A DNA stretch of 64,000 bases from Nocardioides jiangsuensis (lineage in GTDB: Bacteria; Actinomycetota; Actinomycetes; Propionibacteriales; Nocardioidaceae). Shown here piece by piece: positions 28,389 to 36,768 of the stretch; position 1 is the first letter of the stretch, and every line of letters begins with the position of its first letter. The position numbers were made by a program, and so were the translations under genes. Below the pieces are notes generated by a model. It was not told where the DNA came from and made no database searches. It worked only from the letters and a program-made list of their open reading frames with translations. The stretch is taken from contig NZ_JAIEZQ010000002.1 in the NCBI RefSeq assembly GCF_019679455.1, forward strand, positions 806,001-870,000, read 5' to 3'.

Positions 28389-30179
28389 ATGACGAGCACT
28401 GGACGCGACTTCTCCACCATCGGCGTGATCGGCCTCGGCACCATGGGTGCCGGCATCGCCGAGGTGTTCGCCCGCAACGGCTACCAGGTGGTCGGCGTCG
28501 AGCTGACCGAGGAGTCCCTCGAGCGCGGGCGCCAGCACGTCCAGCACTCGACCGACCGCGCGGTCAAGCGCGGGAAGCTGAGCGAGGACGAGCAGACCGC
28601 GCTGGTCGGCGCGATCACCTTCACCACGAACATCGCCGACGCGAAGGACTGCCAGCTGGTCGTCGAGGCGATCGTCGAGCAGCTGCCCGTCAAGCAGGCG
28701 CTGTTCCGCACCCTCGACGGCATCGTCGCCCCCGACGCGATCCTGGCCACGAACACCTCCTCGCTGTCGGTCACCGAGATCTCCACCGCGACCTCGCGTC
28801 CCGGGCGGGTCGTCGGTCTCCACTTCTTCAACCCCGCCCCGGTGCAGAACCTCGTCGAGATCATCCGCACCGTGGTGACCGAGCCCGACGTCCTCGACGA
28901 CGTCGCCGCGCTGGCCCGCTCGCTCGACAAGACCCCGGTGATCTGCGGCGACAAGGCCGGCTTCATCGCCAACGCGCTGCTGTTCGGCTACCTCAACCAC
29001 GCCGTGGCGATGTACGAGGCCCACTACGCCAGCCGCGAGGACATCGACGCCGCGATGCGCTTCGGCTGCGGCTACCCGATGGGCCCGCTCGCGCTGCTCG
29101 ACCTGATCGGGCTCGACACCGCCTACGAGATCCTCGACACGATGTACAAGCAGGGCCGCGACCGGCTGCACGCGCCCGCGCCGATCCTCAAGCAGATGGT
29201 GACCGCCGGGATGCTCGGGCGGAAGACCGGCCGCGGCTTCTACACCTACGAGGCCCCCGACAGCCCGGTCGTCGTCGCCGACGCGCTGACCCCCTCGCCG
29301 GACTCGGCCCCCAGACTGCGCCATGACGTCCGCCGGGTCGGCGTGGTCGGCACCGGGACGATGGCCGGCGGCATCGTCGAGGTGTTCGCCAAGGCCGGGT
29401 ACGACGTCACCTACGTCGGCCGCAGCCAGGAGAAGGTCGACGGCGTGCGCGCCACGATCGCCAAGTCGCTCGAGAAGGCGATCCAGCGCGGCCGGCTCGA
29501 GGAGTCCGCGCGGGACGGCGTCCTCGCCCGGCTCACCGGCAGCACCCGCCTCGACGACCTCGCCGAGGTGGACATCGTGGTCGAGGCGATCGCCGAGGAC
29601 CTCACCGTGAAGACCGCGCTGTTCGAGAACCTCGACGAGATCTGCAAGCCCGGCGCGATCCTGGCGACCACGACCTCCTCGCTCCCGGTGATCGCCCTGG
29701 CCGGGGCCACCCGGCGCCCGCAGCACGTCATCGGCATGCACTTCTTCAACCCGGCGCCGGTGATGAAGCTCGTCGAGGTGGTCTCGACCGTCAGCACGGC
29801 TGACGAGGTCGCGGAGACCGTCCGGGCGCTCTGCGCCTCGGTGGGCAAGGTCGCGGTCTCGTGCGGCGACCGGGCCGGGTTCATCGTCAACGCGCTGCTG
29901 TTCCCCTACCTCAACGACGCGGTCAAGATGCTCCAGGCGCACTACGCGAGCGCCGACGACATCGACACCGCGATGAAGTACGGCTGTGCGTTGCCGATGG
30001 GTCCGTTCGAGCTGCTCGACGTGGTCGGCAACGACGTGTCGCTGGCGATCCAGCGCGAGCTCTACCTGGAGTTCCGCGAGCCCGGCTTCGCTCCGGCGCC
30101 GCTGCTCGAGCACCTGGTCACCGCCGGCTACCTCGGCCGCAAGACCCAGCGCGGGTTCCGCGACTACACCGCCCGCTGA
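28389..30179 (+). CDS. Duplicated 3-hydroxyacyl-CoA (3-hydroxybutyryl-CoA) dehydrogenase
   Basis: The 596-residue protein is two complete NAD-dependent dehydrogenases in tandem (residues about 8-290 and 312-595). Each has a Rossmann glycine motif (GLGTMGAG and GTGTMAGG), the catalytic Ser (TSSL), His-Glu pair (HFFNPAP ... VE) and Asn ([16 protein letters not shown]), so both halves look active. It would reduce acetoacetyl-CoA to 3-hydroxybutyryl-CoA or serve beta-oxidation. Such double proteins occur in Streptomyces and relatives. A -10-like CATGAT ends 7 bases before ATG 28389; an in-frame ATG at 28377 is less likely. Confidence 0.9.
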   Translation: MTSTGRDFSTIGVIGLGTMGAGIAEVFARNGYQVVGVELTEESLERGRQHVQHSTDRAVKRGKLSEDEQTALVGAITFTTNIADAKDCQLVVEAIVEQLPVKQALFRTLDGIVAPDAILATNTSSLSVTEISTATSRPGRVVGLHFFNPAPVQNLVEIIRTVVTEPDVLDDVAALARSLDKTPVICGDKAGFIANALLFGYLNHAVAMYEAHYASREDIDAAMRFGCGYPMGPLALLDLIGLDTAYEILDTMYKQGRDRLHAPAPILKQMVTAGMLGRKTGRGFYTYEAPDSPVVVADALTPSPDSAPRLRHDVRRVGVVGTGTMAGGIVEVFAKAGYDVTYVGRSQEKVDGVRATIAKSLEKAIQRGRLEESARDGVLARLTGSTRLDDLAEVDIVVEAIAEDLTVKTALFENLDEICKPGAILATTTSSLPVIALAGATRRPQHVIGMHFFNPAPVMKLVEVVSTVSTADEVAETVRALCASVGKVAVSCGDRAGFIVNALLFPYLNDAVKMLQAHYASADDIDTAMKYGCALPMGPFELLDVVGNDVSLAIQRELYLEFREPGFAPAPLLEHLVTAGYLGRKTQRGFRDYTAR

Positions 30180-30189
30180 CCGCTCTCGT

Positions 30190-30219
30190 CCGCCGGGCCC
30201 GGCTCAGCCGGCCCGGTGG
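30190..30219. terminator. Hairpin at the convergent ends of the dehydrogenase and DinB genes
   Basis: Arms CCGCCGGGCC (30190-30199) and GGCCCGGTGG (30210-30219) pair at 9 of 10 positions, with an inner GGC/GCC pair. The right arm lies inside the last codons of the DinB-like gene. There is no T-run. Confidence 0.5.
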
Positions 30220-30767
30220 GCGTAGAGGTCGCGCAGCAGCGCGACCTCGGCTCCGTGGTGGATCAGCTCGCGGTTGATGTGCAGCACGAGCGCCGCCATC
30301 GGCGCCGCCGCCCACGGCCCCTCGGCGGGCCCGCACGGCTCGCGCAGCCCGTCGGCGCCGAGACCCCGGACCCCCTCGGTCCACCGTGCGTACTCCTCGT
30401 CGAGCTGGGCGAGCGCCCGGTCGGCCGAGCCGGCGTACTCGAACGCCTGGTAGTCCGTGGCAGGCCGCCCGAAGTGGCCGGCGTTGCGCATCGCGAGCAC
30501 GCCGACGACGACGTGGGCCAGCCGCCAGGCGATCGTCGTGACGGGCGCCGGCTCCGGCTCCGGGAACGCGAAGTCCACCGTGAACGCGCCGCTGCCGGCC
30601 TGCACGGGCGCGGTCCCCGTGCCGCGCGGCCGCACGCTCCAGCAGTCGGGGACCGGCTCCCAGAAGTACTCCTCGTCGCCGAGCCCGTCGAGCCGCGGGC
30701 GCAGCTGGCCGTGCCAGTGCTGCTCGATCTGGTCGAGCAGCAGGGGGCCGAGGTCGGTCGTCGTCAT
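30204..30767 (-). CDS. DinB-superfamily protein
   Basis: The 187-residue protein has the DinB/mycothiol-dependent transferase fold: an N-terminal helix with HWHGQL, the central helix TIAWRLAHVV, and the C-terminal helix LVLHINRELIHHGAEVALLRDLY. The histidines in AHVV and in INRELIHHG are positioned as metal ligands. Members include mycothiol S-transferases, so a role in detoxification or thiol chemistry is plausible but not shown. The gene stands between convergent and divergent neighbours without an operon. Confidence 0.82.
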   Translation of the reverse strand: MTTTDLGPLLLDQIEQHWHGQLRPRLDGLGDEEYFWEPVPDCWSVRPRGTGTAPVQAGSGAFTVDFAFPEPEPAPVTTIAWRLAHVVVGVLAMRNAGHFGRPATDYQAFEYAGSADRALAQLDEEYARWTEGVRGLGADGLREPCGPAEGPWAAAPMAALVLHINRELIHHGAEVALLRDLYAHRAG

Positions 30768-30811
30768 GCCCCCAGTCTGCTGGCTGGGGGCCGGGCCGGA
30801 GAATAGTCGTC

Positions 30812-31039
30812 ATGACGACGATCCAGGTCTGGCGGGGCGAGGAGTACGAGGTCCGCGCGGTCACCGGCTCCGCGGCGACCAAGCCCTACCGCTGCCCGGG
30901 CTGCGACCAGATGATCCGTCCCGCGACCCCACACACGGTCGCCTGGCCGGTCGTGCCGTCGATGTTCTCCGCCTCGGGGCTCGACGAGCGCCGGCACTGG
31001 CACAGCCCCTGCTGGAAGGCGCGCGACCGCCGCCGCTGA
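30812..31039 (+). CDS. Small zinc-finger-like protein of unknown function
   Basis: The 75-residue protein is Arg-rich at the C-terminus and has CPGC (residues 28-31), then His at about 41 and HWHSPC (62-67), a pattern suited to binding one zinc ion. Similar short actinobacterial proteins are sometimes mislabelled ATP/GTP-binding. The ATG follows a -10-like GAATAG (30801-30806), so the message may have a very short leader. I cannot assign a role; a single-stranded nucleic-acid contact is possible given the basic tail. Confidence 0.7.
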   Translation: MTTIQVWRGEEYEVRAVTGSAATKPYRCPGCDQMIRPATPHTVAWPVVPSMFSASGLDERRHWHSPCWKARDRRR

Positions 31040-31135
31040 CCCGCCGAGGCGGGTCCTCCCGCTCGCCCGTGCCCGTGGCGCCGGGAGCAGGACCCTCGCA
31101 GCCCAGCGTGCGGCGGGTCGGCGAGAATGGGCGAC

Positions 31136-31933
31136 ATGGCTGCGATCCGTGCGAACTCCGTCCTCCCCGCCCGCCGCGAGGCGATCACGCTGCACACCGC
31201 GGACGGGCTCGAGCTCGTCGGTGAGATCGCCCTGCCGCTGGACCGGGAGCCCGTCGCGACGATCGTCTGCCTGCACCCGCTGCCCACCCACGGCGGGATG
31301 ATGGACAGCCACGTGTTCCGCAAGGCGGCCTTCCGCCTCCCCGCCCTCGCCGGGGTCGCCGTGCTGCGCTTCAACACCCGGGGCACGTCGAGCGCGCAGG
31401 GGACCAGCCAGGGCGAGTTCGACCATGCGCGGGGGGAGGCGTACGACGTCGCCGCGGCCATCGAGTACGCCGAGTTCCACGACCTGCCCGACATCTGGGT
31501 CGTCGGCTGGTCGTTCGGCACCGACCTCACGCTGATGCACGGCAACGACCCCGCCGTGAAGGGCGCGATCCTGCTCTCGCCCCCGCTGCGGTTCTCCGAC
31601 GTGGAGCACCTCGAGGCGTGGGCCGAGTCCGGCAAGCCGCTGACCGCGCTGGTGCCGGAGCACGACGACTACCTGCAGCCGCCCGAGGCCGAGGAGCGGT
31701 TCGCGATCGTCCCGCAGGCCGAGGTGGTCGGGGTCGAGGGTGCCAAGCACCTGTGGGTCGGCGACGCCGAGACGGTGCTCGACGAGATCGTCCGCCGGGT
31801 CGCGCCGGAGACCGCCGTACCCCTGCCCCGGGAGTGGGAGGGCGCGATGGAGACCGCGGACACCAGCGCCTACAACGACAAGAACCTCGCCGCGTTCAAG
31901 GACGTGCCCGTGCCCGGACCCCAGGCGGACTGA
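31136..31933 (+). CDS. Alpha/beta hydrolase (dienelactone hydrolase-like)
   Basis: The 265-residue cytoplasmic protein has the oxyanion segment CLHPLPTHGG, the nucleophile elbow GWSFGTD (Ser near 130), a probable acid in PEHDDYLQP and the histidine in GAKHLWVG. This arrangement resembles the short-chain hydrolases related to bacterial YcjY/YtmA. ATG 31136 is preferred because a -10-like GAGAAT (31123-31128) would start transcription there; an in-frame ATG at 31127 adds three residues. The substrate is unknown. Confidence 0.82.
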   Translation: MAAIRANSVLPARREAITLHTADGLELVGEIALPLDREPVATIVCLHPLPTHGGMMDSHVFRKAAFRLPALAGVAVLRFNTRGTSSAQGTSQGEFDHARGEAYDVAAAIEYAEFHDLPDIWVVGWSFGTDLTLMHGNDPAVKGAILLSPPLRFSDVEHLEAWAESGKPLTALVPEHDDYLQPPEAEERFAIVPQAEVVGVEGAKHLWVGDAETVLDEIVRRVAPETAVPLPREWEGAMETADTSAYNDKNLAAFKDVPVPGPQAD

Positions 31934-31949
31934 CCGGGCGCAGACGCGA

Positions 31950-31980
31950 GAGGACCCCGGACCGACGGTCCGGGGTCCTC
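31950..31980. terminator. Perfect bidirectional terminator hairpin
   Basis: A 14-bp perfect stem (31950-31963 with 31967-31980) with a 3-base loop separates the convergent hydrolase and AI-2E permease genes. The arms are GAGGACCCCGGACC and its complement. There is no long T-run in either direction. Confidence 0.85.
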
Positions 31981-31986
31981 CCTCGT

Positions 31987-33297
31987 TCAGCGGACGTCCT
32001 GCCGTCGCAGGAACACCTCTTTCACGATCAGCTGGATCGCCGCGGCGGTGGGGATCGCCAGCAGCGCCCCCACGACGCCGAGCAGACCGGCGCCGACGAG
32101 CGCCGCGACCACGATCAACGAGCCCGGGATGTCGACCGAGCGGGCCATCACCCGCGGGTAGATCACGTAGTTCTCGAACTGCTGGTAGAGGACGTAGAAC
32201 ACCAGGCAGGCCAGGCCGATCTTCGGGTCGGTGGCGAAGCCGATCGCGGTGACGATGACCGCGCCGAGGGTGGCCCCGATCATCGGGATCACGTCGAGCA
32301 GGGCGACCACGACGGCCAGCGCGACGGCGTACTCCCCGAGGCCGACGATGATCAGGAAGATCATCGAGGAAACCCCGGCGCAGAGCGCGACCACGAAGGC
32401 GCCGGAGACGTACCCGCCGACGTTGGCGAGGATCTGGTCGCCGAGGTAGGTGACCCGCTCGCGGCGGCTGGCCGGCGCGAACCGGTAGGCGAACCGCTTG
32501 ATCTTGGGCAGCGTGGCCAGGAAGTAGAGCATCAGCACGATCACGATGAACGTGTTGGCGATCGCCGAGAGCACCGCGAGCCCGACGCCGACGACGCCGC
32601 CGAAGACGGTGTTGGCCCACTTGCCGTCCTTGAGCGTCTGCTCGGCGCGGTCGAGGATGCCGTACTGCTCGTTGAGGCTCTGCACCGTGCGGTTGTTCTG
32701 CAGCTGCTTGAACCAGTCGGGCGCGCGCTCGCTGATCGTGCTGACCTGGTCGCTGATCACCGGCACCATCGAGATCACGAAGCCGGCGATCGCCAGGAGG
32801 ACGCCGACGATCACGATCAGCACCGCGACCGGCCGCTTGACGCCCTTGCGGATGAAGAGCTCGACGAGCGGGTTGAGGCCCACCGCGAGGAACATCGCGA
32901 CCACGAGCAGCATCAGCACCGACGTGATCGACAGGATCTGCTGGCCCAGCCAGATCGCGATGAGCGCCCCCACCGCACCGGTGAAGCCCATGTAGAAGGG
33001 CGAGTGCCGCTTCAAGGGCTTCCCGGGCGCACCGTAGGATTCGCTCGACTCGTCGTCGGGGGTCCGGTCGACCAGGAAGTCCTTGGACTGTTCCTCGGCG
33101 GTGAGCTGTCGCTGCTGCGCCTGGACGGCGGCCCGCTCCGCGGTGGTCGCGGAGTCGTCGGCCTCGCCCGCCGCGTGCTCGGCGGACTCGGCGGCCTCCG
33201 TGGCCTCCTCCTGGGCGTGCTCGGCGGACTCGGCGGCCTCCTCGGCCTCGTGGACCTCCTCCTCGAGTCGCTCGATCTTGTCCTCGGCGTTGGTCAC
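31987..33297 (-). CDS. AI-2E family transporter with a charged coiled-coil N-terminus
   Basis: The 436-residue membrane protein belongs to the PerM/TqsA (AI-2E permease) family, whose members export signals or act as Na+/H+ antiporters; the substrate here is unknown. Eight or so membrane helices occupy residues 100-430, including the family segment LDVIPMIGATLGAV. The first 90 residues are soluble and Glu/Ala-rich with a duplicated 14-residue unit (EAAESAEHA twice), predicted coiled coil and unusual for the family. Its ATG overlaps the stop of the upstream coiled-coil gene (ATGA), so the two are co-translated. Confidence 0.85.
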   Translation of the reverse strand: MTNAEDKIERLEEEVHEAEEAAESAEHAQEEATEAAESAEHAAGEADDSATTAERAAVQAQQRQLTAEEQSKDFLVDRTPDDESSESYGAPGKPLKRHSPFYMGFTGAVGALIAIWLGQQILSITSVLMLLVVAMFLAVGLNPLVELFIRKGVKRPVAVLIVIVGVLLAIAGFVISMVPVISDQVSTISERAPDWFKQLQNNRTVQSLNEQYGILDRAEQTLKDGKWANTVFGGVVGVGLAVLSAIANTFIVIVLMLYFLATLPKIKRFAYRFAPASRRERVTYLGDQILANVGGYVSGAFVVALCAGVSSMIFLIIVGLGEYAVALAVVVALLDVIPMIGATLGAVIVTAIGFATDPKIGLACLVFYVLYQQFENYVIYPRVMARSVDIPGSLIVVAALVGAGLLGVVGALLAIPTAAAIQLIVKEVFLRRQDVR

Positions 33298-34499
33298 TGG
33301 GGCGCGGGGCCCGTCTGCTCGTCCTCGTCCTCGTCGGCGTCCGCGGCCGGGGCGGCGGTGCGGGGCTCGGCCGGGTCGGCGAACCCGGCGACGACGTCAC
33401 GCAGCGCGCCGAGCTGGGCCACGATCGCGTCGCGCCGCTTCTGCACGCGGTCGACCTCGGCCCGGATCGCGAGGAGCTCGCGCTCGGCGTCGGCCTGCCC
33501 GGCCGAGGTGTAGCCGTTGGCCTGGGTCTGTGCGGAGGCGACGATCTGCTCGGCCTCGCGGCGCGCGCGGGTGAGCAGGCGCTCGGCCTCGTTCTGGGCG
33601 TGGTCGCGGTGGGCGGTGGCCTGCGAGATCGCCTCGCGGGCACGCTGCTCCGCGGCGTTGGCGCGGTCCTCCGCCTCCTGCACGAGCCGGGCGGTCTCCG
33701 AGGTGGCGTTGGTGTGGTGCTCGGCCGCCTCCCGGGTGAGCCGCTCCTTCTCGACGGCGAGGGTACGCCGCGCCTCCTGCACCTCGCGGTCGGCGGCGGC
33801 ACGGGCCTGCTCGGCCTCGCGGCGCGCGCTCGTGCGCAGGGTGTTGGTCTCCTGCTCCGCGGCGAGCCGGTGCTGCTCGGCCTCGCGGCGGGCGCTGGCG
33901 AGGATGTCCTCGGCCTCGCCGCGTGCCAGCGCACGGTCCTGCTCGGCGTCCGCGAGCATCCGGCTGCGGGTCTCCTCGAGCTCCTTGAGCTGGACGATCT
34001 TCATGTCCTCGGCGTCGCGCGAGGCCTCCGCGCGCATCCGCTCGGCGTCGCGCTGGGCGTGCCGGCGCAGCTCGTCGGCCTGGATCCGGGCCTGGCCGAG
34101 GACCTCGTCGGCCTGCTCCTCGGCGAGCCGGAGCATCTCGCTGGCGCGCCCGCCGAGCCCGGCGTACGACGGGGCCTCGTTCTCGGCGACCTGGGTCTTC
34201 AGGTCCGCGACCTGCTTCTCGAGCTGCTTCAGCCGCGCCTTGGCGTCGTTCAGGCTGGCGGTCAGGCCGGCCTTCTCGCCCGCCAGCGTGTGGAGGTGCC
34301 GGTCCACGGCGGTCTGGTCGTAGCCGCGGCGGACCACGGGGAAGGCGTTCGCTCCGCTGCCGGCGGCGCCCGCGGATCCACTCCCGCTGCCGCCGACGGC
34401 GGAGAAGACCTGGGTGGCGTCGTCGCCAGAGCCACCGGATCTCCTGGAGCTGTTGGAAGAGTCGTCGTCGAAGATGGACAGGCCCGATCGGTCGTTCAT
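33294..34499 (-). CDS. DivIVA-like coiled-coil cytoskeletal protein
   Basis: The 401-residue protein has a Ser/Gly-rich N-terminus, then FPVVRRGYDQTAVDRHL (residues 53-69), which resembles the membrane-binding head of DivIVA proteins, and about 300 residues of continuous Ala/Glu/Arg coiled coil with repeated ARREAEQ-type heptads. The tail is acidic. It resembles the Scy/FilP-type proteins once labelled cellulose-binding in Streptomyces, which scaffold polar growth. It is translationally coupled to the AI-2E permease, whose N-terminus is also coiled coil. An AAGGAAAA site precedes the ATG. Confidence 0.78.
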   Translation of the reverse strand: MNDRSGLSIFDDDSSNSSRRSGGSGDDATQVFSAVGGSGSGSAGAAGSGANAFPVVRRGYDQTAVDRHLHTLAGEKAGLTASLNDAKARLKQLEKQVADLKTQVAENEAPSYAGLGGRASEMLRLAEEQADEVLGQARIQADELRRHAQRDAERMRAEASRDAEDMKIVQLKELEETRSRMLADAEQDRALARGEAEDILASARREAEQHRLAAEQETNTLRTSARREAEQARAAADREVQEARRTLAVEKERLTREAAEHHTNATSETARLVQEAEDRANAAEQRAREAISQATAHRDHAQNEAERLLTRARREAEQIVASAQTQANGYTSAGQADAERELLAIRAEVDRVQKRRDAIVAQLGALRDVVAGFADPAEPRTAAPAADADEDEDEQTGPAPQ

Positions 34500-34675
34500 G
34501 CCGTTTTCCTTACTTCCCCTGTGTCATTCGTTACCTGCAGCCTAAGTCTGTCGGACGCGTCGAGGTAAACCCGTCAGGCGCGTGTGGGCCGGACCGATTT
34601 GCTCATCACACGGGTGTGCCCAGGCGCGCCGACCTCAACCGCGCTCCGTCGGGGAGGGCGGTCCGTACGTGCAGA

Positions 34676-34703
34676 ACCGCCGGGTGAAGGGTCGCCCGGC
34701 GGT
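34676..34703 (-). terminator. Hairpin downstream of the CCR gene
   Basis: Arms ACCGCCGGG (34676-34684) and CCCGGCGGT (34695-34703) are perfectly complementary around a 10-base loop. It begins 17 bases after the CCR stop in the direction of transcription. No T-run follows. Confidence 0.5.
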
Positions 34704-34719
34704 CCTGGTCGGTGGGGGG

Positions 34720-36057
34720 TCAGACGCCCCGGAAGCGGTTGATCGCGTCGAGGTGCTTGGCCCGCATGGCCTCGTCGCGCACACCGAGGCCCTCCTCGGG
34801 GGCCAGGCAGAGCACGCCGACCTTGCCCTGGTGCTGGTTGCGGTGCACGTCGAGCGCGGCCTGGCCGACCTGCTCCATCGGGTAGGTCCGCGACAGCGTC
34901 GGGTGGACCAGGCCCTTGGCGATGAGCCGGTTGGCCTCCCAGGCCTCGCGGTAGTTCGCGAAGTGCGAGCCGATGATCCGCTTGAGGTGCATCCACAGGT
35001 AGCGGTTGTCGTACTGGTGCATGAAGCCGCTGGTGGACGCGCAGGTCACGATCGTGCCGCCCTTGCGGGCCGCGAACACCGAGGCCCCGAAGGTCTCGCG
35101 GCCGGGGTGCTCGAAGACGATGTCGGGGTCCTCGCCGCCGGTGAGCTCACGGATCTTCGCGCCGAACCGGCGCCACTCCTTGGGGTCCTGGGTGTGCTCG
35201 TCCTTCCAGAACCGGTAGTCCTCCTCGCTCCGGTTGATGATCAGCTCCGCGCCCATCGAGCGGCAGATGTCCGCCTTGTCCTGGGAGGAGACCACGCAGA
35301 TCGGGGTGGCGCCGCCGTTGAGGGCGAACTGCGTGGCGTAACCGCCGAGGCCGCCGCTGGCGCCCCAGATCAGCACGTTGTCGCCCTGCTTCATGCCGGC
35401 GCCGTTGCGGCTGACCAGCTGGCGGTAGGCGGTGGAGTTGACCAGACCGGGGCTGGCCGCCTCCTCCCAGGTGAGGTGGGCGGGCTTCGGCATCAGCTGG
35501 TTGGCCTTGACCAGGGCCACCTCGGCGAGCCCGCCGAAGTTGGTCTCGAAGCCCCAGATCCGCTGCTCGGGGTCCAGCATCGTGTCGTTGTGGCCGTCGG
35601 GGCTCTCCAGCTCCACCGAGAGGCAGTGCGCGACGACCTCGGTGCCGGGCTTCCAGGAGTGCACGCCGGGGCCGGTGGCGAGCACGACGCCGGCGAGGTC
35701 GGAGCCCACCACGTGGTAGGGCCGGTCGTGCTTGGCCGCCAGGGGAGAGGTGCGCCCGTAGCGCTCGAGGAAGCCGAAGGTCGCCATCGGCTCGAAGATC
35801 GAGGTCCACACGGTGTTGTAGTTGATCGCGCTGGCCATCACCGCGACCAGGGCCTCGCCGGGGCCGAGCTCGGGCAGCTCCACGTCCTCCACGTGCAGGG
35901 ACTTTCGGGGGTCCTTGTCGCGGCTCGCGAGCCCCTCGAACATGTCGACCTCGTCCTTGTGGACCGTCACGGCCTTGTAGGACTGCGGGATCTCGAGGGC
36001 GGCGAAGTCCTCCGCCGCGGTGTCGCCGGCGAGGATGGCGTCGAGGATCTGTTTCAC
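34720..36057 (-). CDS. ccr: Crotonyl-CoA carboxylase/reductase
   Basis: CCR reduces crotonyl-CoA with NADPH while fixing CO2 to give (2S)-ethylmalonyl-CoA, the key step of the ethylmalonyl-CoA pathway. The 445-residue medium-chain reductase has a GASGGLGG nucleotide fold near 233. All four CO2-binding residues described for Kitasatospora setae CCR are at the same numbers: Asn81, Phe170, Glu171 and His365. It is therefore a true carboxylase and not a simple enoyl reductase. The GTG start has an AGGAGC site. Its product feeds the epimerase (next gene) and Ecm at 17138. Confidence 0.96.
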   Translation of the reverse strand: MKQILDAILAGDTAAEDFAALEIPQSYKAVTVHKDEVDMFEGLASRDKDPRKSLHVEDVELPELGPGEALVAVMASAINYNTVWTSIFEPMATFGFLERYGRTSPLAAKHDRPYHVVGSDLAGVVLATGPGVHSWKPGTEVVAHCLSVELESPDGHNDTMLDPEQRIWGFETNFGGLAEVALVKANQLMPKPAHLTWEEAASPGLVNSTAYRQLVSRNGAGMKQGDNVLIWGASGGLGGYATQFALNGGATPICVVSSQDKADICRSMGAELIINRSEEDYRFWKDEHTQDPKEWRRFGAKIRELTGGEDPDIVFEHPGRETFGASVFAARKGGTIVTCASTSGFMHQYDNRYLWMHLKRIIGSHFANYREAWEANRLIAKGLVHPTLSRTYPMEQVGQAALDVHRNQHQGKVGVLCLAPEEGLGVRDEAMRAKHLDAINRFRGV

Positions 36058-36113
36058 GGGAGCTCCTGGTGAATGGCACGGCCGCGCGGGCCCGGGTGGA
36101 ACGGGTCGCTCGG

Positions 36114-36143
36114 AATCTACCGACGGGTAACCAAGCGTGTCAG
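36114..36143 (-). promoter_or_regulatory. Promoter of the CCR gene
   Basis: Read on the minus strand, a -35 element CTGACA (36143-36138) and a -10 element TAGATT (36119-36114) are separated by 18 bases, close to the vegetative sigma consensus. A leader of about 50 bases with an AGGAGC ribosome site follows. Confidence 0.65.
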
Positions 36144-36162
36144 CCCTCTGTGACCTACTTCT

Positions 36163-36624
36163 CTAGACCGGTCGGGCCTGGGCCGGCTCGACGAGCTCGA
36201 CGAGCACGCCGCCGGCGTCCTTCGGGTGCACGAAGTTGACCCGGGAGTTCGAGGTGCCGCGCCGCGGGGTGTCGTACAGCAGCCGCAGGCCGCGCTCGCG
36301 CAGGATCGCGGAGACCTGCTCCACGTCGGTCACCCGGTAGGCGAGCTGCTGCAGCCCGGGCCCGGAGCGGTCGAGGAACTTGGCGATCGTGGATCTCTCG
36401 TCCAGCGGGGCCAGCAGCTGGATGCAGGAGCCGGAGTCGCCGACGCCGACCATGGCCTCGCGGACGCCCTGCTCCTCGTTGGTCTCCTCGTGCAGCACCC
36501 GCATGCCGAGCTTCTCGCGGTAGAACGCGATCGCCTCGTCGAGGTCGGGTACCGCCACCCCGACGTGGTCGATGCAGGTGAACAGGTGCTCGGGTACGAC
36601 GGTCTCGCCGGCTGGGTTCGTCAT
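36163..36624 (-). CDS. mce: Methylmalonyl-CoA (ethylmalonyl-CoA) epimerase
   Basis: The enzyme swaps the configuration at C2 of methylmalonyl- and ethylmalonyl-CoA so that the mutases receive the R isomer. The 153-residue protein has two vicinal-oxygen-chelate halves with metal ligands in DHVGVAV (His), LQQLAYRV (Gln/ nearby) and VELVEP (Glu). ATG 36624 is chosen; ATG 36633 is in frame three codons upstream and cannot be excluded. It lies upstream of ccr on the same strand with 105 bases between, and is divergent from the thiolase, as in mycobacteria (Rv1322A). Confidence 0.92.
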   Translation of the reverse strand: MTNPAGETVVPEHLFTCIDHVGVAVPDLDEAIAFYREKLGMRVLHEETNEEQGVREAMVGVGDSGSCIQLLAPLDERSTIAKFLDRSGPGLQQLAYRVTDVEQVSAILRERGLRLLYDTPRRGTSNSRVNFVHPKDAGGVLVELVEPAQARPV

Positions 36625-36768
36625 GAGCCACATCGTCGTACGGCGGCGCCCCGGCCGCGAGGGACTGTGACCTGTCAGACACCGGCAACCGGAGCCCGCC
36701 CCTCCCTCCGGGCCGGGGTTCGTGGGTATCGTCGCGATCACATCTAGTGATTCGCTGCAGGAGGCGTC

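Noticed and set aside
33173-33240. Target-site duplication or insertion-element ends
   Set aside because: The repeat is in frame, encodes a duplicated coiled-coil unit and encloses only 16 bases.
30764-33934. A 1056-codon open frame on the minus strand, and similar long frames at 39767-43237, 52243-55104 and 17102-19153
   Set aside because: They run antisense or out of frame to well-supported genes and translate to Arg/Pro/Gly/His-rich low-complexity sequence, a normal by-product of GC-rich coding DNA.
34500-34719. Hidden gene in the 220-base gap between the coiled-coil protein and CCR genes
   Set aside because: Frames here are short and lack ribosome sites; the content is explained by the promoter of the coiled-coil gene and the hairpin after ccr.
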